In this document: in pieces, positions 44,901 to 56,900 of the stretch | Numbering within the stretch: the stretch's first letter is position 1 | Layout of the letters: every line of letters starts with the position of its first letter | Notes under the pieces: generated by a model | Told to the model about the DNA's origin: nothing | Databases searched by the model: none | Seen by the model: the letters and a program-made list of their open reading frames with translations, nothing else | Position numbers and translations under genes: made by a program | NCBI RefSeq assembly: GCF_040958095.1 | Contig: NC_091152.1 | Span: forward strand, 15,856,213 to 15,920,212 | Direction: 5' to 3' | DNA: 64,000 nt | From: Procambarus clarkii | Taxonomy: Eukaryota > Arthropoda > Malacostraca > Decapoda > Cambaridae

Positions 44901-47900
44901 TTTATCACAACACGCTGGACGGCTTGGTAATGAAAGTCATGCCATTCATCAGGCACTTGTGTGGTGTCTGGTGTGCCATCACTCCAAAGTTCGAATATCA
45001 GCTCAGGCCACTACTAAAAAGCTAGTATCTTCTTTAGGAGGAGCAGTATTGGCCGCAGATCTTCTCGAGACTCTTTCAGCCATGACTGTTAACTCCAAAA
45101 TTCAGGTATTTGTTGTAACTAATAGATGTTAGGCTTATCTTCTGATTTTAGTGTAATGCTTCTAAAGCATGGCTAGGAAAAATGTTATTGTTGATTGATA
45201 ATTGTGTACTGGAACGGAGAGAAAAGATAAAATGAAAGAACTTGACAATTTATATTTAAAATAATCAGATGTACTGGTCCGGAAGCAATCTGGGTTTGCA
45301 TGAAATCCAGATTTCCGAAACATTGCCCTCTAGGCTAGCCCTCGGTTGTTCTCTGGTGGTACTGGTCGTACCTCTGGTACCACAAACAGCCAAAAACTAC
45401 CAGACCAGACCATTAAACATACCGGTATTCATATTTAATATATTAAAAAAAAAATTATATATTTTCTTTCTATTGTATTTATGCCCTCCCCAGATCTTCC
45501 CCCATGTGTTATACCTTTACTTTACATTTGCAGAATATTTCATTTTTGTTCTCTGGCTTCTTGAGCTTAGATTTTGTATCACCCATTCATATCGCTTCCT
45601 GTGTCAAGTAGCTTTCTTAGTTCATTTCCTAACTTACACTTTATATTTTCAGCATTCTTTGCGTTCGTATATTTTCTGTATATTATACTGAACATATGTT
45701 AAAAAATTTAAATAAATTAGTTGGTTTATTCTATTTTATTGATTTTATTTAAACAAACTGGGAAAAATTGCATGTAATTATTGCTATCATTCTACATTGT
45801 GACTGAAAACAAAATAGGTTAACTTATTTATGGCCTATTTTTTACATTTACTTATGAATAAGTATTTTATCAACTTTGTGCTTTTCCCTTTTAACTTTGA
45901 ATTATGTTTGTGACAGAAAGCAGAAGAGCAAGATTCTGGGGGTGGAAGTGGAGGAGGAGAGCTGAGCCCAGCTGGGGTGGCTCAAGCTCTCACTACCATT
46001 TGTTCTCCCAGCAGTCATGACAAAGCCCAGAAAGAACACTTGGCCCTATTAGCTCTACCAACAGCCTTCCACCCATCTCTTGGTAAGCTGCCATATCATT
46101 TCTAAGCTCTACCAACAGCCTTCCACCCATCTCTTGGTAAGCTGCCATATCATTTCTAAGTCTTGGTTTCCAAATTAAACCACTGTGATAGATCAATGCT
46201 AAAATTATTATTAGTTAATGTTTTAAGTTATTAATACCTACAGGGAAAATAAGTTTTTTCGCGTGTGCTTAGGGTTATCTTCCCTGTGAACTCGGTAAGT
46301 ACAGTTCTACTCTTGTGCGATCAGGGTCTGCTTACCCTGGGGCGATTGGGGAAACACTGCCGCTAGGGGTGGTTCTCGCACCTTGGGGTTAAGCCTGTGG
46401 GCTTGGGCTTTGTCTTGCCTCAGGTTTGGGAGTGTTGGCTATAAATTCGGTGTCAAAATGTTGGCAAATGAATTCTTTATAGAATAGATACAAAAGTGTA
46501 TTTATAACAGATTTTGCTTCTCTGCACTCATTTGCGATCATAATTATAGCAGGCTCATAAAGTCCTGGGGCCAGATTCACTAAAGCACTTACGCAAACAC
46601 TTACAAACGTGTACATCTTTCCTCAATCTTTGACGGCTTTGGTTACATTTAGTAAACAGATTACAAGCATGAAAACTTGCCAATCAACTGTTGTTATTGT
46701 TATAAACAGCCTCCTGGTGCTTCGGAGCTCATTAACTGTTTAATAATTGTAAACAAAGCCGCCAAAGATTGAGAAAAGATGTTCAGGTTCATAAGTGCTT
46801 TTGTGAATCTGGCCCCTGGTCAGTGATGCTTAAAATGTTTACAATCATTTTGTTTTCTGAATTATTTGTTGGCTTATACAGTACAGTAACTATAAATTTG
46901 GTGTTAAAATGTTCACAAATGTATTTACAGAACAGATGCAAAAGTGTGTTTGTAGTAGATTATGGGTGCCAGTGATGAAAATACAGTACAGTACTAATGT
47001 TTGTGAATAATAATCAGATGGTAGGTTTCGGCATCACCGAAACATCTTCTGTTGGAGTACAGGTAGTGTATTTTAGCATCATCTAATGCGAAAGTGATGT
47101 GATTTTGACAGTAATGGAGTTAGCTTGATTATTTAACAATTAGAGAGAGACTATGGAGATACAATCATTCATGTTATGTATAAAAATAAAAAAAAATCCA
47201 ACATAATTTTTCATTATAGAATTATTAATTTGTATGCAGAATGTAAGAAAAACGTGAAACTAAGTGAATATTTATTGTTTCACTGGGTGGAGGTGCTCTC
47301 CAAGGCTGCATCTGGCACTTGTCAACACCTGGTGCTCTTTCGACACTGACACTTCCTGTTTAATCCTCCGATGTTTCAATGATTGTTTTATTACTTGTTT
47401 TTCTTTATTTACATCCACATAGAGCTTGTATATCCATATTTGCATCATACATGTACAACCCAGACAATAATTGTTTAAATTATCATATGACGATAACCTC
47501 ATTCCCTAGAAACATTAATGTCGATAACATTTGTACAGTGAATTGGTAGGACTTTTTTTCATGGGTTGAGGTAAACTCCTTCACATCCACATAGACCTAA
47601 TGTATCCATATTTGCATCATGCATGTAAAACCCAGACAATATTTTGTAAATCTTAATATAATGATAACCACATTACCCTGTGAATCAACAATTGACAATA
47701 ACTGCTGTCTAAGGGGGTAACAGCCAAGACCTAAATATTTTGGAGAGAGTTGACCAGACCACACACTAGAAGTTGAAGGGACGACAAGGGTCGTCCCTTC
47801 AACTTCTAGTGTGTGGTCTGGTCAACATACTTCAGCCACGTTATTGTGACTCATCGCCTGCATTTTGGAGAGAGAATCTTTTGCTTGAAAATGATCTTGT

Positions 47901-50900
47901 TAGTAGAGTTGCAGTATCTTCTCAAGTGTCCAGACGTGGTGGCAAGAGGTAAATTTCAAAGCACTAGTCAACTGACTTGTAACTTTATTTATCTTCCCTG
48001 TATAACTTTACATTTCTTCCTCCCCAAACAGTCCGTGAGAACCCAGATGTGTGGGAGCAAGTGTGTCGTTCACAGGGCTTAAAAGCATATGATGTAGTAT
48101 CCAGCCAAAAAGATAAGGTTGTTCAACAATTTACCACTGAATATACTCCATCACCGGTTAATGAGCAGGTATTTATAATCTAAGTATATTTTTTGCTTTG
48201 AAGTAATTAAGCAGTGATGATTTTTATCTAATGCAATAATTTGGTGAGAAGCATAATTTATTGTCTTGTATGATGCTGTGATAATGAGTAGTTGATAGTG
48301 GCATAGCCTGAATATACATATTAAGTGTCCCTAGCAGTGTCACAGTTTTTACTTGCTAATTAGGTTTACCTTGTTGGGATTCCTTATGGGTTTTGTTATG
48401 ATTCTTTTCTTAAAGTCACTAGTCAGTATTTAGAGAATGTCTCATTGTATTGATATGAAACATAAAATTCCAAAACTTAATCCCAAGAACATGACTTTGG
48501 TTAAAATTGTGTAATATAATCAATAACAAATATTCGTTTTTAATTTTTGTACAATATTAGAAAAGCTAGTTCTGTTGACATGAAATATACAACACCAATT
48601 GACTGGATTAAATTATAAAAATTGTTGTGTATAAATGAAGTCTTGAAAGAAATTTTGATTCTTGCTGTACTAAAGATAGTGCTTGATATAATGTAAGTAT
48701 TAACCCAGGACATAATCACCTATTTTATAATTGATAGACTGTGAGAAGCATTAATTTGCATTATCTGTAATAATTTGTGAACCACTTTGTCCTGTAATTT
48801 TTTTAGCTTTTATACTTGGTTTTCTCGAATAAGATTAAATAGTCGTTGCATATAAATTGAGCACTCATCCAGGTTGTCATATAGCATGTCATTATTGGGA
48901 AATCTTAGGTATCCCTACTGATTAATACTGTACTGAAATAGTTGCTGTAATAGAAATGAATTCGGCATAGAAATGACCATCAGAGAAATTTCAGAATTAG
49001 GAATTCTGTCATAAGAGCCCAGGGAGGAAGAAGGATTGAGGGTTGAAAATCTTGGAGGATGAGGATGAAGAGTCGGTAACCTTGATAATACTTTAGCCAT
49101 TTACTCTTGCAGATATTTTCGGGCCTCTGTCGTATTGCTGGTCGAGTCGTATTGCCCCCTGTTATGGACTTTATTTATAGTCGATTAAATAATCCAAAGC
49201 TGGTGCAGGTGACGGATGAAGATTATGCCATATACTTAACTCCAGAAGGAACATTATACAACCAATCAGTTGTTGAAAAGTGAGTAAAATATGTATTCAT
49301 TTTTGTGAATTAAAGGTTTTCTGTTTTCATCTTGGATGACTTGATCCTTTTGGGGGAGTCTCCATTGTGTTTTTATTCTTGTAGTAAGGGGTACAATCTT
49401 ATACTGACAGGGTTAATTATATGATATTATTAGTTGGTTATTAAATTAACCTATTCTTAGGTTAATGTTATTCAGTAATAACTGTAATAAGATGTTAACT
49501 TATGAAATCTTGATAACTATTGCTAAGACTTAAAAAAAATTCAGTGAAGACTGTTTAATTCTGTTATTTAATATTCGGGCCAGAATCTTAAGTACAGTAC
49601 TATGATAATCAAACTATATTAAAAAAGATATTAATGGATTTTGGGCTTTAAAGTTTATTTCATAGTGATCTTCATTGAAAAACAGGAATAATTAATGGTA
49701 CAATCAGTAAAGAATGGATCCAGTGAAAATACAAAGTTGCCTCAATAATTCTTTCCCTTGGATGGTTTGAAGGACGGTGCCTAGTCTCAGATCATGAGTG
49801 ATCCCAGAGCCATAAGGCTCTGGGATCACTAATGACGTGAACTTGACATATTTTATGCATTGTATGTTGTGAAGTGAGAAGTTTTGGTGTGGTGGCGTTT
49901 ACCCGAGTGGAGTCGCTGCTCGCTGACTTCACTTTATCACCCATTTGTAGTCTTAATTTACAGTGTAATTTATAGTATTACACCTACTGTGAGTATATCA
50001 GTAGGTGTAATCACTTGATTATAAACTGTTTTGTGCAGTGTTTGGCTTTTGAGTCTAGTAAATCACATGCATATATAGTTGTAATCTTCCATTTTGCATC
50101 CTTAATGGCAATTAGTATACAAATAAGCATCTATATTGCTGTTCAAAAGCTAATGAAAAAATTAAGAAATCTTGACATAACTTCTAAACAAACCTATTTA
50201 AATCTTGGAAAATGCATTCACATCTTTGCAGTCTTGTATCTATTGTGCCCAGGTAAAAAATCACACTAAGCACCTGTAGTTTTGTTTATTTTTGTCAATT
50301 ACAGTTTTCTGTCAGTTATGTTAATACCAGATATATGCTTGACTGTATAGTCGGTATATCCATAATTTTTGTAATCGATTTTAAAGTATGGACCCTAGTG
50401 TATTATAGCACTACTGATATATTTTTTAGGGTGAATTATATAACGACAGACAAGTGATGTTTTTCATTTTAATTGTCTGTCTTTGTGTTCATTGCTTCCC
50501 CCCACTTTATGAAAATGGAAAGATGAGGACTTCAAATGTTACCTTTATCATAGCTGTTCACCATATAAATTTATAATTTTCTGTTGTTCCAGAGCATTTG
50601 AAGATCATTTGAATATTAAAAATGTCAAGAAATCAAATAAAGTGTACAGTCATAAAGAGCAGATAATGATGCTTGAGGAACGGAAGAAGGAACTAGAGAG
50701 AAAACGTAAGGAAGGTAAATTAGAGTTGACACCCAAGCAGAAAGAAGTGTTGAAAGCTCAGACAGAAAAGGAAAATGCTGTAAGAAATAGGTAAGAATAT
50801 TTAAAGTATATTTTACCATTAATTGCAAGTCTACATGTTTAATCATTATAAGTTTTGTGTTTTCATGTATTTCATATGGTTTGAGTCTTGATATTATAGC

Positions 50901-53900
50901 AGCAGGGTAGTAATTAGTCGGCATAAAGTTTGTTTAAACTTTTCAGCCCTAGCATTTTAAACCCAAATTGCATTTCCTGAGCTGAGGTTTCTTGAATATC
51001 TCCTGGGCAGAGGGCCTCTCTCTGTGGGTGCAGAAAAGTTTGTATCTACCATCCCAATTCAAGAATAACAATTTCTTGGTGTTCCCTCAACAGGAATTCC
51101 TGATGTTCCTGCTTTGAGTCTTACCTTGCATCTGAAATAGACATTGCTTGAGTTTTGACTTAATACAAAAACCAGGAAGAAGTATTGTCATGACTTTTCT
51201 TTTGGCTAGCACACACTCCTTTGATTTGTTTGGAGAAGACTTTCTATTCTTATTCTCAGGCATGGATTGGAAGGTTTCCCCTATCTTCAATGTTTTTCTT
51301 TCATTTCCTCCTTGACAGCTGTCAATCTGACCTTGTTTGTGTCTGTCTAGGGTGATTATTGATTAGTTCTTGTCGGCTGCCTTGGTGAATTGCCGTTCTG
51401 TTTGTGTGTCCAGGGGGTCAGTCTCGGCTTTCCTGGAGGGGTAGGGCCAGGGCTTCGCCTGCATTTAGTCGAGGTGGGTCCTCTGTGGTGCTGGAAAAAA
51501 GGTGCATGTATGTAAGAGGCTCTTAAACAAGTTCTTAAGAGGTGCCAGACCAAGCAGGCTGTAGTAGATATGTTATCTTGAGATTATCTTGAGATGATTT
51601 CGGGGCTTTAGTGTCCCCGCGGCCCGGTCCTCGACCAGGCCTCCACCCCCAGGAAGCAGCCTGTGACAGCTGACTAACTCCCAGGTACCTATTTACTGCT
51701 AGGTAACAGGGGCATTTAGGGTGAAAGAAACTTTGCCCATTTGTTTCTGCCTCGTGCGGGAATCGAACCCGCGCCACAGAATTACGAGTCCTGCGCGCTA
51801 TCCACCAGGCTACGAGGCCCTACGAGGCCCTATGTGGGTCTGTGGGCTGCTCCAAGCAACAGCCAGTTGGACCAAGTTATCACAAGTTGAGCCTGGCCTC
51901 CAGCCGGGCTCATGGAGTAGAACTCTCGAGAACTCTACTGCGAGGCCCTTGCAGTAGATGCCTTTCGGCTGAACTGGTCAAGATGGGGGTGCACTTCCTC
52001 TTTCCCCCAGTCCGGCTGTTAATCTAGGTGTTGGCGTGGCTGGAGTCTTGCAGGGAAAAGTCATTATTTTGGCTCCTTGATGCTCAGGCTGGTTCATTCT
52101 TTGAATTTGGCATGGGCCAAATAAAAAAAAAAGAATCGGCACAGCCTGCTGACACACGAGACAGGAAGTGGGAAAAACAGAGACTGCCTCCTGGAGGGGG
52201 GAGGAGCATGCAGCTGAAGTGGCAGACACCAAATCCCTGCAAGATGAACCTTGTCGAGCGCCCCCACATCCTCCGAATAGAAAACGGAATAAAGCCCAAA
52301 GAGGCTCGGGAAATGCACGATGGAAGCAAAGTGCAACGAGGTATGAAGGTCTTCCGCAACCAAGGCAACTTACAGACGGGAAACTTGAGGATGCAGCTGC
52401 ACATGACCCTCTAATGAGCTTAGATTTTTAGATTTGTTTTAATGTACCATTTCATAGCTTTCCAGTCCCTATCAACTTGTAGACAAACAAATTTTTTTTC
52501 TTCTTTTCTATTTCCATTTGGATGTTTCACTTCATTGAGGTTTCGTTTTAGCTTTTCCCTGTCTTCCTTAGAGAGGTCTTGTCTTAATGACCAAAGTTTC
52601 CCATCCTCATCATTCTACAATTTTGTCATTTGATCACTCCATTAAATGTCACCCCTAAGGGGTGATTCTTGTCATTTTCATTTTTGCCTATCCTAAAATC
52701 ACTGATTTTTTTCCTTTGCTGTGAGGCCTTCTAAACCTTTTATTTTCTCAATGATTTTTTCCTCTTCTGCTGCTCTTTCTATCCTAGATGATATTTTCTT
52801 TTCTACACACCCAAAAATTATTATAGACTTCTGCCTGCAGTTTTTGTATTAATTAACTGTTAGTAACCAGTTCTTTCCCAACTGTCTAGTGTCAGCTTCT
52901 TGTTGGTCATTTCTAGTTTTGACCACACACTCACACGTCCAAAATCCATGAAAGTGAATCATCTTCAATAAACCCTACTTGCTGTTTAATGAAATTTTCT
53001 CTTATCTTGGAAAATGGTCTAGAAAACTATATTTAATGAAAAGTTAGTTTTGGCGTGGAAATGATCCTCAGATTTTAATGTTAAATCAATCTTTCAATTT
53101 CAGAGTGAAAGATTTGTTGGAGAGTGTATCAAGTTCAGTTTCACTCCTTGAGGCAGCTGTAGTTGGCAATGTTGAGGACCTGTCGCCACACTTCACTACC
53201 CTGGTTCCACTTCTTACCTGGGCACTTCGCTCTACCCTCATATCCACTCAGATGTGCAATATATTTATTAGCCTGCGTTCTGCAGTCTTTGAAACGGAAG
53301 ATGATGTTTACGGTAAAATTGTCCATAGTTTCATTTGTTTGTTATAGACCTCATACCAAATCTTGTGGTCTGTGTTGAAAGTATTAGTCACATAATAGGT
53401 TTTATCTTGGTTTTTAGAACCATGTTTGGCATATTTTCTATAAACAAAATAAATAAAAATAAAAAGCATAAAACAAAAAAGCTTTGAATGTAATGAAACG
53501 CCAATTTCTGGGTGAGCCTCGATGGCTCCCTGAAGCAACTATCACTGATAGTGTGTTGACTGCTATTTCACATCAGTCCCGTAGTTCTATATGACCTATC
53601 GGGACCAAGAGCCAGAACCTGGTCCTCTCGCCGAGAGACAGGGAGCAATGGCAGTACTCGATCGCAAGGTGATGGAAAAGATAGTGAGAAAAAAGCTTGT
53701 ATTACATCTGGAGAGAAAAGACTTTGTGAAATGCCACCAGCATGGGTTCAGGGATGGCAAATCATGCCTCACAGGGTTAATGAATTCTGTGACCAAGCAT
53801 TAAGCAAGAGAAAGAGAAGGGTGCGAAGACTGCATTTTCTTGGAATGACAAAGTTTTTGATACAGTCCCCATAAGAGGCTGTTGCCCAAGTTGGAGAAAC

Positions 53901-56900
53901 AAGCTGGGGTAACTGGTAAGGTGCTCCAATGGATAAGTGAGTACCCAAACAACTGGAAGCAGAGAGTTACCGTGAGGGGAGGGGGGGGGGTGAGACATCA
54001 GAATGGCGTGATGTCACCAGCGGAGTCCCACTGGGTTCTGTACTTGAACCGCTCCTGTTTCTTACATACTGTATATAAATGATCTTATATAGGATATAGA
54101 CTCATTCCTTTTAATGTTTGCTGTTGATGCTAAAATTGAGAGAGGTTAAGGTGGAGGAGGACAGCTAGAGACTACAAGATGACCGGGACAGAATGAAGGG
54201 ATGGTCCAACCAATGATTACTAGAGTTTAATTGAAGCAAGTGTAAAGTGAAGAAGATAGGTGTAGGAAGCAGGAAGCCAAACACAAGGTATCAGTTGGGA
54301 GATGAAATCCTTTCAGAAATCGAGAAGAAAGATCTGGAGGTTGATATCATGCCAGACCTGTCCCCTGATGCAAGGCTGGCTGGCTAGCCAAAGTTCAACC
54401 CCTTCAAGCACAACTATGTGAGTACTGGTACACATGCACAGTCTTAAGTTACAAATATGGCAAACATGTGAAATGTCCAATCATGTGTCTAATTCGTTGT
54501 CATGTGATGAATATCTTGTACTCAACGTGGACTACGTGATGTATGTTATTCTACAAAGTAGTGCTTCATAAAACAAGCCAGTTCCCTACAATGGTTGCTT
54601 AATCAAACTGTAGCAGAAAGTGTCATCATTTGGGTGAAAGAATGTGGGCCGTTCACTCTTCCCAGACCTATCCACGAGTCAACTCCAGATCGCAAACTCT
54701 TTATCAAGGATGAACTCCAAGGACGACAGGCTGTCAACGAGGGTCAATAGTTGCTATGAGAGAGAGAGAGGGGCATGTCAATCGCCGCTATCACTAGAGA
54801 ACTTGGAATTACAAAGCCAACTGTTACTGTGGTGCAGGTGGTGGGCAGCACCTGGGAACTTGAACGACAAGAAACTTTAGTTTGGTGGTCCAAAGACAAT
54901 GTCTCCAGCAGAAAACTAGCGAATTCTTAAGTCTGTGGTTTTATTTATTGATTATATATGTGTGTGTGTGTGTATAGTAGATATACAGTAATTGATATAG
55001 ATAGTATTTTATGTGTCACTTCAGGGTGTTACTGGGCCTCATCCAAATTGATTCATTGATTCTTTATTCATCGCCCCTATACCCATCCCGTGGGCAATGG
55101 TGGAAAAGGTTACAGAGGCACATACCAAAAAAAAGAAACATTTCATTACATTCAGCACTTGAGTTTTTATAGTAAAAAATTGAATGAATTGCAACATACC
55201 AATAGTGATGTAGAGAAACAGAATATTGTGAGGTTTTAATGAAGACATCATTTTGCTATCATAGGGATATCATCATCAATAATGATGTCTGTCTGCTAAA
55301 GTGCTATATAGTCCTTCTGTACTCAATTAGCTCTTTATCTTGTTAATTACTGGTATTTAATTACTCGGTGTTTTGTAATTATACATAATGAGTGGATATA
55401 TTGTTTTTTTTTTATTAACTTCTGAGAATTTGTATAAGGGTTTATTATTATTATTGCAGCGCACACACTGGCCCGAACTACAGTGCGAGTATGTGAACCC
55501 GTGATGAAACTACCTGAAGATTGGCTCGGAGAACCACTAGATGATGCCGCTCTGAGGACATTAAAGATGATTCATGTTGCTACTGTTCCCAAGAAGTGGG
55601 TATTGTTTGTCAAGTATTTCAGTTGTGATGCTATATAGATTTCTTAAATAATTTGTTAACATTTTCTTTGTCAGATATCTTGATAACTCCTTATTGCGAG
55701 AATCAGAAAGGGAAAATGGCCTGGATATTACACCCAGCCTTAAAACCTGAGGTCTGTACTAGTTATAAACTGACTATACTCAGCAGCATGTGAATAATTG
55801 CCAAACATACACAGCCACCTCCTTAGCTCAGGGGCAGAGCACTGGTCTTGTAAACCAGGGGTCGAGAGTTCAAATCTCTCAGGGGGTAGAGTTGTTTGGG
55901 AGCCGGTCGGCCGAGCAGACAGCACACTGGACTTGTGATCCTGTGGTCCCGGGTTTGATCCCGGGCGCCGGCGAGAAACAATGGGCAGAGTTTCTTTCAC
56001 CCTATGCCCCTGTTACCTAGCAGTAAAATAGGTACCTGGGTGTTAGTCAGCTGTCACGGGCTGCTTCCTGGGGGTGGAGGCTTTGTCGAGGACCGGGCCG
56101 CGGGGACACTAAAGCCCCGAAATCATCTCAAGATAACCTCAAGACGGCATAAATAGATCAGTTGTAGAATATGCAACATTAAAGTATGGAACCCACACTT
56201 TGCAAAACACACAAGTAATGTTAGTCCAAAGTTGGGTAACAAGCTAAGTATCAGAGATACAAGAGATGATCTAGGAGAGTGCAATTTAACAAAGGAAAAG
56301 AGAAGGGACAGATGTGGTATTGTTATAAATTATAAAATAATCGGGGAAAAGTGGAAGGAAGTTGAACAGGTGGAAGTTGGAAAAGATGCTATTGTGTAGT
56401 TAGCAAACTTGAGGCACAAGTAGTAAAATTAAACTCGAGTAGAATTAAACTCAACTCGGCTAGAATTAAACTGAAGAAATCATCTCAAGATAAACACCAT
56501 TCATAGCTTACTATCTTAATGGAACCACAGTTAACAAAATTAACATAATTGCAAGAGTATTCTTGCCTTTTGCACTGAATTGTTTAGGCATAATTTAGTC
56601 ATAATTGCATGGGCCCATGCAATTATGCTTGAGGCTTGCTTGACTCAGTCAAGCTTGGCCTCAGGCCAGGCTTGGGGAGTAGAACAACTCCTAGAACCCC
56701 CCATCAAGCGGGTAACCTATTGCCATGATATGGGTTAGGTGCCAGATTGTATAGCTATATTATTTAATGTCCAGTAGACAAATTACCACAGATACTCATT
56801 TTAAGATTATGATATCTGAATACTAGGTAAGAAGTCATAGTAACAAAAAAAATTTTCTCTGACTTTTGTAGTTGCTGCTCCGAGAAATTACAAATACATT

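Noticed and set aside
52028-52414. 128-codon open frame
   Set aside because: Overlapping frames on both strands, no family match, embedded in repeat-like intron sequence.
55675-55752. Extra GCN1 exon candidate ([11 protein letters not shown] or ILITPYCEN frames)
   Set aside because: The phase-compatible frame runs into a stop before the next donor, and exon 17 joins exon 18 directly in phase with a better match to the family.
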